DNA of 64,000 bases, from positions 124,001-188,000 of the forward strand of contig JAALLF010000007.1 of NCBI GenBank assembly GCA_011087645.1. The letters run 5' to 3'. Below, piece after piece: positions 44,691 to 53,644 of the stretch. A program made the position numbers and the translations under genes. Under the pieces are notes generated by a model. It was not told the origin of the DNA. It did no database searches and saw nothing but the letters and a program-made list of their open reading frames with translations. This DNA is from Alphaproteobacteria bacterium (GTDB lineage Bacteria; Pseudomonadota; Alphaproteobacteria; UBA6615). How positions within the stretch are numbered: position 1 is the stretch's first letter; every line of letters starts with the position of its first letter.

Positions 44691-46316
44691 CTAGTCGGGC
44701 TTCCGGTAGGTGATTTTCCGGCCCGATTCCCGCAGATCCTCTTCATCCCAGAAACCGATCAGGATGCCCGGCGGCTCACCGCCCGCCGCCATGCGGTCGA
44801 CCTGTTGCGGCGTGCGGGTGATGCGGCTGTGGTGACGCCGCGCCCAGGCGAACAGCGCCTCGTGCAAGCGGGCGCGAACCTCCTCATGGGCCGGCTCGGC
44901 GCCCAGATCGACCACCTCATCGGGGTCGGTTTCCAGATCGAACAGCAGGGGCCGGAAGCCCTCGGCGTGGATATATTTCCAGCGGCCGTCGAAGATCATC
45001 AGCAGCCGCGCATCGGCCTGGTCGAGGTCGAGGTCGAGGCGCGACTGGCGCGTGGCATAGTCGTATTCCGAGATGGCGTAATCGCGCCATGTCACCGACT
45101 TGCCGTGCAGCAGCGGCTCCAACGACAGCCCTTCGAGAATGTGCGGTTTGGCTTCGCTGGCGTAAAAATCGAGAAACGTCGGCGCCAGGTCGATGCCCTC
45201 GACCAGCGCGTCGGTGGCCGTGCCGCGGGTGGCGTCGGCTTCCGACCGCGGATCGTAGACGATCAAGGGAATGCGGGCCGAGGCGTCGTGGAACAGGTCC
45301 TTCTCGCCCAGCCAGTGGTCGCCCAGGTAATCGCCATGATCGGAGGAAAACACGATCATGGTGTCGTCCATGCGGCCGCTTTTCTCGAGATAGTCGAACA
45401 ACACACCCATCTGATCGTCGAGCTGTTTAACCAGCCCCATATAGGCCGGGATCACGCGCTCGCGCACCTCGTCGCGGGCGAAGGCTTTACAGACACGATG
45501 ATTTTGCCAGGCGCTATAGACCGGATGATCGGTCATGCGTTCGGCGTTCGAACGCACCGGCGGCAGAATGTCTTCCGGCCCGTACATATCGTGATAGGGC
45601 GGCGGCACAATGTAGGGCCAGTGCGGCTTGATGTAGGACAGATGGCACAGCCAGGGCTTGTCGCCGGCGCCCTCGATAAACTCGATGCCGCGCTGGGTGA
45701 GATAAGGCGTTTCGGAATGTTCTTCCGGCACGCGGGCAGGCCGGTTGGCGTTTTCCATCAGCCAGCCCGACACCAGCTCGCCATCGTCATCCTCTGCCGA
45801 GTTCGCCCATTCTTCCCACGGATTGGAACCGCCGAGCCCCTGCTCGCGCAGATATTCGTCGTAACGAGAATCTACGTCGTAATGATCATCCGGATGCATG
45901 CCGTCGTCGCGCTCGAACGGCGTGAACCCGCATTCGGCGGTGTGCACGCCGATGATCGATTCCGGATCGATGCCCAGGCGTTTCATGCCGACCGTGTCAG
46001 GGATCATGTGGGTTTTGCCGACCAACACGCAGTCGACGCCATTTTCGCGCAAATGATCGCCCAATGTGGGCTCGCCGACGCGCAAAGGGAACCCGTTCCA
46101 GGTCGCGCCGTGGCTGCGCACATAGCGGCCGGTGTAGAAGCTCATGCGCGAGGGTCCGCAAATCGGCGATTGGACATAGGCCCGGTCGAACCGCACGCCG
46201 CGTTCTGCTAGCCGGTCGATATTCGGCGTTTTTAATGTCGGGTGGCCGTAGCACGACAGGTAATCCCAGCGCAGCTGGTCGGCCATGATCCACAGAACGT
46301 TCTTCGCTGTCGCCAC
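44691..46316 (-). CDS. Type I sulfatase / phosphonate monoester hydrolase family protein
   Basis: This 541-residue protein is an alkaline-phosphatase-superfamily hydrolase. It starts with Asp12 in LWIMADQLRWD and Cys53 in SPICGPSRMSF (C-x-P-S-R), the site where formylglycine is made. Later VFSSDHGDYLGDHW and IVYDPRSE segments complete the metal and sulfate site. No signal peptide is present, so it acts in the cytoplasm. It is the last gene of the leftward TRAP transporter operon, which suggests that the transported compound is a sulfate or phosphonate ester. A formylglycine-generating enzyme or anSME is not in the window. Confidence 0.92.
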   Translation of the reverse strand: MATAKNVLWIMADQLRWDYLSCYGHPTLKTPNIDRLAERGVRFDRAYVQSPICGPSRMSFYTGRYVRSHGATWNGFPLRVGEPTLGDHLRENGVDCVLVGKTHMIPDTVGMKRLGIDPESIIGVHTAECGFTPFERDDGMHPDDHYDVDSRYDEYLREQGLGGSNPWEEWANSAEDDDGELVSGWLMENANRPARVPEEHSETPYLTQRGIEFIEGAGDKPWLCHLSYIKPHWPYIVPPPYHDMYGPEDILPPVRSNAERMTDHPVYSAWQNHRVCKAFARDEVRERVIPAYMGLVKQLDDQMGVLFDYLEKSGRMDDTMIVFSSDHGDYLGDHWLGEKDLFHDASARIPLIVYDPRSEADATRGTATDALVEGIDLAPTFLDFYASEAKPHILEGLSLEPLLHGKSVTWRDYAISEYDYATRQSRLDLDLDQADARLLMIFDGRWKYIHAEGFRPLLFDLETDPDEVVDLGAEPAHEEVRARLHEALFAWARRHHSRITRTPQQVDRMAAGGEPPGILIGFWDEEDLRESGRKITYRKPD

Positions 46317-46370
46317 CTTACTCTCCCTAAAATATTGCCGCGGCGGAAGTATCCCGATCGCCGGTAAAGA

Positions 46371-47681
46371 TCAAAGCCCCCCGCCCCGCATCAGCGAGGG
46401 TAACAGGGTCGCGATACCCGGAACCAGGACGATGATGAATAGCGCCACCAGATCGGCGGCGACGAATGGCAACACGCCTTTGAATATCTTGGTCAGAGCC
46501 ACATCGGGCACGGCCGATTTCACCGTGAACACATTGATGCCGATGGGCGGTGTTATCAGCCCCAGCTCGACGACGATAATCACCACGATGCCGAACCAGA
46601 CCATGTCGACGCCCTGCGCCATAAGCGACGGCACGAAGACCGGAATGATCAACAGCAGGATACCGATGCTTTCGAATACCGTGCCCAAGGCGACGCAAAT
46701 CAAAGAGATCAAAAGCACCAGGCCAAACGGCCCCAAGCCGAAGGAATCGGTGAATTCGACCAAAGCCGTCGACAGACCAACCAAATTGAGAAACTGACCG
46801 AAGGCGTTGGCGGCGAAGCCGATAGCGAAGATCATCGCCGTGGTCATCATGGCGTCTGAAAACACATCCAGATTATCGCGCAGGTTCCACATGCGGCCGC
46901 GCGACAGGGCAAACAAATAAGCGCCCAGCGCCCCGACCGAGCCGGCCTCGGTGGGGGTCGCCCAGCCCAAATAAATGCTGCCGAGAACCAGCCCAAACAA
47001 AACCACGATCGGCCACGACCGGTAGACGGTGCGCATTTTTTCTTCGAAGGCCACGACGTCGCCCTTGGGACCGGTCTCCGGCGCGATAGACACCCGAATA
47101 TAAATGGCGGCCAAATAGACCACCACCAGCAGCAGGCCGGGCAAGACCCCGGCGATGAACAAAGCGCCGATATCGGTTTCGGTGACGATGCCATAGATGA
47201 TCATCGGTACGCTGGGCGGGATCATGATGCCCAAGGTGCCGCCCGCCGCCAGGGTGCCGGTCGATAGGCTGTCGTCATATTTGTATTTGCGCATCGGCGG
47301 CATGGCGACTTTCGACATGGTCGCGGCGGTCGCCAGCGAACTGCCGCACACAGCCGAGAAGCCGGCGCAAGACAGCACCGTCGCCATCGCCAGGCCGCCG
47401 CGCCGGCGGCCGACCCAGGCATAGCCGGCTTCATAGAGTTCGTCGGATATATTGGCTTTCTGGATAAGCGCGCCCATCAAGATGAAGACCGGCACCACGG
47501 ACAGATTGAAGTTGGTGGAGAACTCGAATAGCTGAAGGCCGGCCATCAGCACCGCGGCGTCGAACGAACCCCGGGCAATCCAATAGCCGCCGAGCGCGAC
47601 GGCCAAGGTTGAATAGGCCAGCGGAATGCCGGCAAAGCTCAGGATCAAGATGAGGGCGAACCCATAGATTGCCAGTTCCAT
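46371..47681 (-). CDS. dctM: TRAP transporter large permease (DctM type)
   Basis: The 436-residue membrane protein has about twelve hydrophobic segments. Characteristic stretches are GIPLAYSTLAVALGGYW, a GRRRGGLAMATVLSCAGFSAVCGSSLATAAT block and GTLAAGGTLGIMIPPSVPMIIYG, all diagnostic for DctM. It carries Na+-driven uptake of an organic anion with DctQ and DctP. The gene is 47 bases after the dctQ-type gene and 54 bases before the sulfatase. Confidence 0.95.
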   Translation of the reverse strand: MELAIYGFALILILSFAGIPLAYSTLAVALGGYWIARGSFDAAVLMAGLQLFEFSTNFNLSVVPVFILMGALIQKANISDELYEAGYAWVGRRRGGLAMATVLSCAGFSAVCGSSLATAATMSKVAMPPMRKYKYDDSLSTGTLAAGGTLGIMIPPSVPMIIYGIVTETDIGALFIAGVLPGLLLVVVYLAAIYIRVSIAPETGPKGDVVAFEEKMRTVYRSWPIVVLFGLVLGSIYLGWATPTEAGSVGALGAYLFALSRGRMWNLRDNLDVFSDAMMTTAMIFAIGFAANAFGQFLNLVGLSTALVEFTDSFGLGPFGLVLLISLICVALGTVFESIGILLLIIPVFVPSLMAQGVDMVWFGIVVIIVVELGLITPPIGINVFTVKSAVPDVALTKIFKGVLPFVAADLVALFIIVLVPGIATLLPSLMRGGGL

Positions 47682-47728
47682 CAGGCGTCACGCGCTACGT
47701 TATTGATGACCAAAAACATGGTCGCGGA

Positions 47729-48469
47729 TCAGATATCTTTATGGCGGCCGTTGCAGAACGGCGCGTTATCGCTGCGCTTGCAGCCGCAAATACTGGCAAG
47801 CCCGTCTATCTCGGCCTCGAACACGACCGGCTTAATATCGGTGCCCTTGTGAGAGCCATCGCAAAAGGGTTGTTTGTTGGAGAGCCCGCAGGCGCACCAG
47901 GCATATTTTTGACCTTCTACCAATTCGAGCGAGAACGGCGTTTTTTGATATACGACCGCATTCTTCGGCGGCACATAGGTGCCCATGCGGCGCGGCATCT
48001 TGATCGCCTTAACCCCAAAGAGAATGCCGATCGTTGCCAAGACAATGAAAGCAACGCCCAATTCGCCCCAGGCGAGCTCGAGAATATCCGTCTCCGACTG
48101 CATCAAGAATTGGAAATTTGTGTAACGGACGGCGATGAACGTGATGGCGATAATACCGATCAGGTTAAAGCCGCTGATCAGGCCTCTGTAGAGACCCGGC
48201 GCATGCTGCATGAAAAACGGCTCGAATATGGAAACAACAATATGGCTGCGATGGGCGGTCACCAGGGCAAAGCCGGCGAACACCATGCCGCCCAGCAAAA
48301 ACTGAATCATCTCGTTGCTGCCCAGGACTGGGTTGTTGAACGTGTAACGCATGAACACGTCGATCCCGGTCAGCCCGATCAGAATGGCGAGCATGACCGC
48401 GCCAAATATCCGGACGGCCTTATAGAGCAGGTCTAAAATCAGACCGAAATAATTCGCAAACGATTCCAT
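47729..48469 (-). CDS. TRAP small permease (DctQ) fused to two CDGSH iron-sulfur domains
   Basis: The 246-residue protein has two parts in one uninterrupted frame. Residues 1-157 are a DctQ subunit with four membrane helices (about 20-42, 54-72, 98-117, 138-156) and the GIDVFMRYTFNNPVLGSNEM signature. After a short basic linker (KMPRRMGTYVPP), residues 175-246 hold two CDGSH motifs: Cys192-Ala-Cys194, Cys203 and His207 (FCDGSH), then Cys228-Gly-Cys230, Cys239 and His243 (FCNGRH). Both have the complete 3Cys-1His ligand set for a [2Fe-2S] cluster. CDGSH proteins are redox and cluster-transfer proteins and are normally free or membrane-anchored. The fusion would put two clusters on the transporter, probably on the cytoplasmic face. 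Confidence 0.9.
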   Translation of the reverse strand: MESFANYFGLILDLLYKAVRIFGAVMLAILIGLTGIDVFMRYTFNNPVLGSNEMIQFLLGGMVFAGFALVTAHRSHIVVSIFEPFFMQHAPGLYRGLISGFNLIGIIAITFIAVRYTNFQFLMQSETDILELAWGELGVAFIVLATIGILFGVKAIKMPRRMGTYVPPKNAVVYQKTPFSLELVEGQKYAWCACGLSNKQPFCDGSHKGTDIKPVVFEAEIDGLASICGCKRSDNAPFCNGRHKDI

Positions 48470-48594
48470 CTAATACACCTAGTCGAACCCATAGGACCGT
48501 TCCCGCGCGCGACCCCACCGCCAACTATCCGTTGGATATTCGCCGGGCGGACCATGGGGCCCGCCCGGCGTTCCGCAAACTTACGCTTGCGTGC

Positions 48595-49632
48595 TTAGTT
48601 TCCGGCCGCGACGGCTGCCGTTTGGGCCTTATAAAAATCGATCGGCTCCTGCGCATCGACCCCCATTTTCGCGGCGCTCTTTTTCCAAGCGTCGAATAGC
48701 GGGGCACTCACCTCGATTAACTCCTGTTTGAAGGCTTCCGGCGTTTCGACAATTTTGACACCCTTGTCGATCAACTGCTTGCGCCGTTTCGCTTCCGCGA
48801 CGTCCGCGGCCTTGCCGACGGCGCGGGCAAAGGGTTCGCCGGAAATATTCCGGATTGCGGCTTGATCGGCGGCGGAAATTTCCTCCCACTTCTTGGTGGT
48901 GACGAACATGATGAAGTTCGGCACCCCAAGCCGGGCATCGTCGCGCACGGTTGCCGATTTGGTGAAATCGAGACCGCCAAAGGTGATGATGGCGTCTTGC
49001 GAAATGCCGGCGACGCCTTCGACCGTGTTGTTCTGCACAAACTCAGCCAAGCGCGCGGCCGGACCAGCGACATGATCGACACCGGCCAGTTTCAGCACCC
49101 GTGTCGGGGTACCCGCCAAGGCCCACATCTTGCGGCCTTTCAAATCGGCGATCGATAGAATGGGGTCGCCGCCGCTGAAAAAATGGCCGCCGGGAAATTG
49201 GAAATAGCTGAGCGGTGTGATGCCGACCTTTTCAAACTGTCCAAGATCGTTGAAATATTTCTCGTAGGTGCGCCAGGTGGCGACGGAGCCTGCCTCGGCG
49301 TTACCTTCCATGAGGAAGGGGAGCAACAGCATTTGCGTGAACGGCGCGCGCTTGCCGTTGAAGCCGTTGAACATGAAAGCGCCATCGAAGTTACCCGCCA
49401 GGGCGCCTTCGATCTGTTTCGGCGGCGGCGCGGCGCTGGCCGGCAGGAAATCGACGACCACGCGGCCGTCGGTCACCTTCGCCACTTCGGCGCCCCACGC
49501 CTTGTAGGGTGTGTGAATGAAATGCGCCGGTCCGACGAAGACGCTGACCAGTATCTTGACCTGCGCGTTGGCGGCCGAAGAGGCCAGCAGCCCAAACGTA
49601 ACAGCCGCGGCGAATAGTGCCTTAAGAAACAT
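48595..49632 (-). CDS. dctP: TRAP transporter substrate-binding protein (DctP type)
   Basis: The 345-residue periplasmic protein has a signal peptide (ending ANA near residue 23) and the DctP fold. LKGRKMWALAGTPTRVL is the family's central helix-strand region, and QDAIITFGGLDFTKSATV lies near the ligand pocket. It captures the substrate for the DctQ-CDGSH and DctM proteins that follow after 125 and 47 bases. The substrate is unknown; the downstream sulfatase points to a sulfated or sulfonated organic compound. Confidence 0.93.
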   Translation of the reverse strand: MFLKALFAAAVTFGLLASSAANAQVKILVSVFVGPAHFIHTPYKAWGAEVAKVTDGRVVVDFLPASAAPPPKQIEGALAGNFDGAFMFNGFNGKRAPFTQMLLLPFLMEGNAEAGSVATWRTYEKYFNDLGQFEKVGITPLSYFQFPGGHFFSGGDPILSIADLKGRKMWALAGTPTRVLKLAGVDHVAGPAARLAEFVQNNTVEGVAGISQDAIITFGGLDFTKSATVRDDARLGVPNFIMFVTTKKWEEISAADQAAIRNISGEPFARAVGKAADVAEAKRRKQLIDKGVKIVETPEAFKQELIEVSAPLFDAWKKSAAKMGVDAQEPIDFYKAQTAAVAAGN

Positions 49633-49785
49633 GATGAGACTCCCCTTACCCCGAGACGGGTGTGCAAAATTCTTGTTTTAACCAGCCGCCATGGTTGCCT
49701 GTTTGGTAGGCGAAACGCAACCCAACTAAAGTCTGGATAAACCCGCGGGGAGACAGCGTCATCGCCTATAGCGGGCTCTGGAATT

Positions 49786-49866
49786 CCTCGTCCTTCGAGA
49801 CACTCGCTGCGCGAGCCCTCAGGATGAGGAATTCGGTTAGATATTCACAAAGCCTCATCCTGAGAG
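49786..49866. repeat. REP-like palindromic repeat pair (family A)
   Basis: CCTTCGAGACACTCGCTGCG and AGCCCTCAGGATGAGG arms are followed by a partial inverted copy (CCTCATCCTGAGAG). The element lies in the 526-base gene-free gap upstream of dctP. Confidence 0.8.
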
Positions 49867-49928
49867 TCTGACCGGAAATGAAGTGAGCGATATCAGCGGT
49901 TTATCAATCTGACCCTCGAGCGTCATCA

Positions 49929-50032
49929 CCCCCACCCCAACCCTCCCCCCTCAAGGGGGAGGGGGTAATAGCCAGCGGGTCGCTAATAATTTCCCTCCCC
50001 CCAGCGAGGGGGAGGGTTAGGGAGGGGGGGTG
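49929..50032. repeat. G-run palindromic repeat (family B variant)
   Basis: CCCCACCCCAACCCTCCCCC and its inverted partner near 50010-50030 form a long GC-only hairpin, with shorter self-complementary arms CCCCCCTCAAGGGGGAGG inside. It is similar in build to the elements at 15551 and 22835 but with C/G-only runs. Confidence 0.75.
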
Positions 50033-50105
50033 GCGTTAGCCATTGCGTTTGGTTTTCACCCACGGGGCGGGGAACAAGGTCTTAGAAACAAACAATTCAT
50101 TTCCG

Positions 50106-50154
50106 GTCAGGCTCTGAGGAGCCGTCCAAAGGACGGCGCCTCAAAGGGCGAGGC
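50106..50154. repeat. REP-like half element (family A)
   Basis: A CTCTGAGGAGCCGTCC arm with an AGGACGGCGCCTCAAAGGG arm forms a hairpin just after the stop of the leftward secreted-protein gene. It can serve as its terminator. Confidence 0.65.
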
Positions 50155-50158
50155 TGTG

Positions 50159-51367
50159 CTATTCCTTCTCGGCGATCACCGTGTAGGTATAAGAGGTGCC
50201 GTCGCCGCTTTTGAGGTCGCTGGGGTCTTTTAACAGCGCGAAGGTCGGACGATAGGTCCCGGCGGTATATTCGGTGTGGTAGAACACCTGCATGATGGCG
50301 CCGCCGAAACGGTTGCCGGCCCGCTCGGAAAAGGCGCCGGTAACTTGCGACAGGACCGGCGCGCCGTCGACTTCGAGCGAACGCACGTCATAGCCCTTGA
50401 GATCGCCGTCGATCACACCGCCGATGATCTGGTCCCGACGCGGATCGAGCCGGCCGTCGCCGTCCGTGTCCTTGATGATAAGGCCGCTATCGTAGCGGTC
50501 GATATCGGCGGGCACGGTGAAGTTCATTTCCTTCATCTGCTTAACTGACACGATCCCGGCGCCGACGATGCCTTCGCGCGATTCCGGCGGACCGTCGGAC
50601 TTATCGAACAGCATAAAGGTCAGCGGCACAGTGCCCGCGACCTTGCCGGGCGTGCCGCCGGGCTCAACCCGCTGCCAATTATGGTTCTGACCCTTATGGA
50701 GAAAATTATTGGGATGGATCTGCGGGCGTGTTTCGTCCCAGAATTCGACCTCGGCGCTGCCGCTGCCGAGCACCTTACCGTTAGCGTCGATGATGCGGAC
50801 GGTGACCGAACCTTTTTCGCCCCGGTTGGTGAAGGCGATATTGCCGAGCCCGATATGAAATACCTTGAGGCCGATATTGGGGATCGGGTCGAGCTTTTCC
50901 ACCGTCGCGCGGGGCAACAGCTTCTCCGCCGGCAGGCCTTCGGGGCTCGCGGCGGTCAGGACGAAAATGTTCGGGTTAGCGCCCTCGACCGACCCATAGC
51001 CCAACCCCTTCGACGACAGGCCATGCTGGGGGGTGCCTGAGACCATATGCACCGCCGACGCATCCATCGCGATGGCCGGGTCGCGGGTGAAGCCGCCGCC
51101 CATCTCGACCTCGATGCGCCCGCCGGCGGGAATGCCGTAGCCGATAACTTCCGGGTTGAAGAACTCGATACCTTGGGCCTCGGGTTTCTGCAGATAGACG
51201 TTCAGGGCAGCATAGCCGTCGCGCACGAGACCCGCTGAATTCAGCGGCGAATTGACCACCTTGGCGACAATGCCATCGGCCGCTACGGGGGACACGCCAA
51301 GAGCGGCGCCGGCCAGAAGGGCGCCGGTCAGGGCGGCTATCGAAGTTCTCTGTCTCAGTTTAAGCAT
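50159..51367 (-). CDS. Secreted protein of unknown function
   Basis: The 402-residue protein begins with a signal peptide (TSIAALTGALLAGAALGV, cleavage after VAA near residue 30). The rest is beta-rich with no recognised domain. A calcium-binding-like loop DTDGDGRLDPRRD lies at about 310-322 (in the sense of an EF-hand or dockerin loop), next to GVIDGDLKGYD. I do not recognise the family. An ATG four codons upstream is also possible. It is alone on its strand between repeats and the Sel1 gene. Confidence 0.7.
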   Translation of the reverse strand: MLKLRQRTSIAALTGALLAGAALGVSPVAADGIVAKVVNSPLNSAGLVRDGYAALNVYLQKPEAQGIEFFNPEVIGYGIPAGGRIEVEMGGGFTRDPAIAMDASAVHMVSGTPQHGLSSKGLGYGSVEGANPNIFVLTAASPEGLPAEKLLPRATVEKLDPIPNIGLKVFHIGLGNIAFTNRGEKGSVTVRIIDANGKVLGSGSAEVEFWDETRPQIHPNNFLHKGQNHNWQRVEPGGTPGKVAGTVPLTFMLFDKSDGPPESREGIVGAGIVSVKQMKEMNFTVPADIDRYDSGLIIKDTDGDGRLDPRRDQIIGGVIDGDLKGYDVRSLEVDGAPVLSQVTGAFSERAGNRFGGAIMQVFYHTEYTAGTYRPTFALLKDPSDLKSGDGTSYTYTVIAEKE

Positions 51368-51496
51368 GGGGCCTCGCAAGGATCGGTCTCAAAATGCAAT
51401 GTGCAAAGAAAGTGTAATCGATCCCGCCGGGCTTTTGCGGCCATCTTACCAAATTGTGATTGAATGCCGGTCGAGCCTGGAATTCGGGGCTTTTAG

Positions 51497-52306
51497 CTAG
51501 CTACCGGCACGCTTGCTCAGCCATTCCTCGGCCAGACGATCCGCCTCGACGACGTGATCGGGCATCATGCGCGCGGCGACCACATTGCGCAGCGAAACCG
51601 CTGTCTCAAGCTGTTCGACCGGCAGTTGGTCGAGCGCGATCGTGTACCACATATACGCCCGCACATCGTCCTGCGGCACGCCCTCGCCGCCATCGTACTT
51701 CAAACCGAGATTGAATTGCGCCGCCGCGAAACCCTGCTCGGCGGCGCGGCGAAACCACTTCACCGCCTCGACATCGTCCTTCTCGACACCGCGCCCCACC
51801 TCGTACATATAGCCGAGGTTGTTCTGGGCCTCGACCATGCCTTGGTTGGCGGCGCGGCGATAAAGATCGACCGCGACCTCGTCGTCCGGCTCGACGCCCC
51901 GGCCCTCATCGTACATCAGGCCCAGGCTGTTCTGGGCGAAGGCATCGCCGTTCTCAACGGCCTTGCGATACCATTCTATGGCCTGTTCATCATCTTGCGC
52001 GACCCCGAAGCCGGCTTCATACATGAAGCCGAGATTGGCCTGGGCGCCGGGGATCCCCGCCTTGGCCGCCACCCGGAACCATTTCACCGCCTCGACGTCG
52101 TTGCGCTCCACCCCCAGGCCGTTGGCGTACATGAGAGCGATATTATACTGGGCCGAGGTGTCGGTGCCTTTAGCGAGCGGCATCCAGATCGCGAAAGCCC
52201 GCGTGAATTGGCCCTTTTCATAGGCTTCAAGACCGGCGTTGAATCCCTGACCCCACGCCGCCGTGGCGAACAGGCACACACATAATGTCAAAAATAGGCG
52301 TTTCAT
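51497..52306 (-). CDS. Exported Sel1-repeat protein
   Basis: The 269-residue protein has a signal peptide (FLTLCVCLFATAAWG) and then six Sel1-like repeats of 36 residues, for example AKAGIPGAQANLGFMYEAGF, NGDAFAQNSLGLMYDEGRGV and AEQGFAAAQFNLGLKYDGG. Sel1 proteins are periplasmic scaffolds for signalling or wall-linked complexes. The C-terminal EEWLSKR stretch follows the last repeat. A second Sel1 protein is encoded at 59827. Confidence 0.9.
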   Translation of the reverse strand: MKRLFLTLCVCLFATAAWGQGFNAGLEAYEKGQFTRAFAIWMPLAKGTDTSAQYNIALMYANGLGVERNDVEAVKWFRVAAKAGIPGAQANLGFMYEAGFGVAQDDEQAIEWYRKAVENGDAFAQNSLGLMYDEGRGVEPDDEVAVDLYRRAANQGMVEAQNNLGYMYEVGRGVEKDDVEAVKWFRRAAEQGFAAAQFNLGLKYDGGEGVPQDDVRAYMWYTIALDQLPVEQLETAVSLRNVVAARMMPDHVVEADRLAEEWLSKRAGS

Positions 52307-52354
52307 GGCGCTAAAACTAACATCACTGGCCCGGCTTCGTTAAGGGCCGGGGAA

Positions 52355-53638
52355 CTATCCCTGAAATTCAAGAATATCGAGACCGGCGTTGCGATCCAGC
52401 AGGTAGATCAATCCCCGCTCATCGACACAAACATCATTGCTTTGCGGGGCGTCGAAGCCATCGCGCGGCGGCGGAATGAACGAACCCCGCTCGACCGGGG
52501 TAAACGGATCGGCGACATCGACGATACGCAGCCCGCCGGAGAACCAGGTGCAGTAAATCAGCGTGTCGGCGATATGCTCGTGAAACTGATGGGCGCCGAA
52601 GCGGCTGCCGGTCTGCGCCCAGGGCGAGGCGAGCTCGGACACATGGAACGACGACAGCGCCTTGATATCGTCGAAATCAGTAACGTCGAACACCCATAGA
52701 TTGGCCGGCGCTTGTCCGGGGATGCGGGCGTGCTCTTCATCGATCGCCACGGCGATGCGGCGGCCGTCGATCAAGTTTGGCAAGGGCAGGACCGTGTGGG
52801 TCGGCTCTTTGTAGGGCGGGTGATAATTATGTGCGGCGACGGTTCTAGGCGCTGCGATATCCGACACATCGACGATGCGAAATCCGGCATGCCAAACCGC
52901 GGCCCACATCTCATCGCCGACCCGCAAAGCATGGTGCAACCGGTTGCGGTAGCCCGACCAGTCGGGCACCTCTCCGCTCGCTATATGTTGGCCCGGTATA
53001 TGCCAGCGTGATACCTCCCGTGGCGCGGTCGGATCGGCCAGGTCGTAGGTCACCAGAATGTTGCCGAGATAGCCCTCCATCTCGGTCGACATATAGGCGT
53101 AGTTCTGGTCCATATCGAAGCGGTGCACGCCAAAGCCATGGGTGCGCACATAAGCGATTTCGCGCGGCGCCGCCTTATCCGCAATGTCCCAGATCTTCCA
53201 GCCGCCATCGTCATAGCCACGCTCCAGTGCAGCATCGAGCTCTGCAATGTCGCCTGCGGCGACCCCCAATTCCGCCGCCACCGCGCCGTCGCTTGGGTCT
53301 TTTCCGCTGTCCAAAAGCGTCTGGCGAATTTCCCCGATCCGGCCGGCACGGCGCAACAGGTGGCGGTCATTCTGCTCTACGTTGGTGATCATGAGATCGC
53401 CGGCCACCCTCACTTTGTGGGTGTGGGAATAGGGCCCGTCGGTGGGAATTTCCGCCACAATGCGGGGCGCGGCCGGATCGCCGACGTCGATGATCGTGGT
53501 GCCATGGGGCGGCTTCATATGGCCGACAAAGGCATAGCCGTCCTGCACCACAACCTGGCCCCCGCCAGGGATATCCAGGGCGCCGAGCTGCCGCACGTTA
53601 TGGGCCACACATGCGTTTTGGTCTGCCGTCATAACCAC
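52355..53638 (-). CDS. LVIVD-repeat beta-propeller-like protein
   Basis: The 427-residue protein contains several LVIVD-type blades: AFVGHMKPPHGTTIIDVGDP, FRIVDVSDIAAPRTVA and LRIVDVADPFTPVERGSFI, each with the strand-Asp-x-Ser/Asp-x-Pro pattern. A propeller with six or seven blades is likely. A helical insertion (LLDSGKDPSDGAVAAELG) interrupts one blade. No signal peptide is seen. Its gene starts six bases after the tctA-type gene and should be the last gene of the Tct operon; a role in processing the transported compound is only a guess. Confidence 0.85.
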   Translation of the reverse strand: MVMTADQNACVAHNVRQLGALDIPGGGQVVVQDGYAFVGHMKPPHGTTIIDVGDPAAPRIVAEIPTDGPYSHTHKVRVAGDLMITNVEQNDRHLLRRAGRIGEIRQTLLDSGKDPSDGAVAAELGVAAGDIAELDAALERGYDDGGWKIWDIADKAAPREIAYVRTHGFGVHRFDMDQNYAYMSTEMEGYLGNILVTYDLADPTAPREVSRWHIPGQHIASGEVPDWSGYRNRLHHALRVGDEMWAAVWHAGFRIVDVSDIAAPRTVAAHNYHPPYKEPTHTVLPLPNLIDGRRIAVAIDEEHARIPGQAPANLWVFDVTDFDDIKALSSFHVSELASPWAQTGSRFGAHQFHEHIADTLIYCTWFSGGLRIVDVADPFTPVERGSFIPPPRDGFDAPQSNDVCVDERGLIYLLDRNAGLDILEFQG

Positions 53639-53644
53639 ACCGCC

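Noticed and set aside
44688..46211. 507-codon open frame opposite the sulfatase gene
   Set aside because: Composition (many Arg, His, Gln, Gly) is typical of the reverse complement of GC-rich coding DNA, and the sulfatase has all catalytic motifs.
49929..50032. CRISPR-like or simple-repeat array
   Set aside because: The repeats are inverted, not evenly spaced direct repeats with unique spacers; they belong to the palindromic family B.
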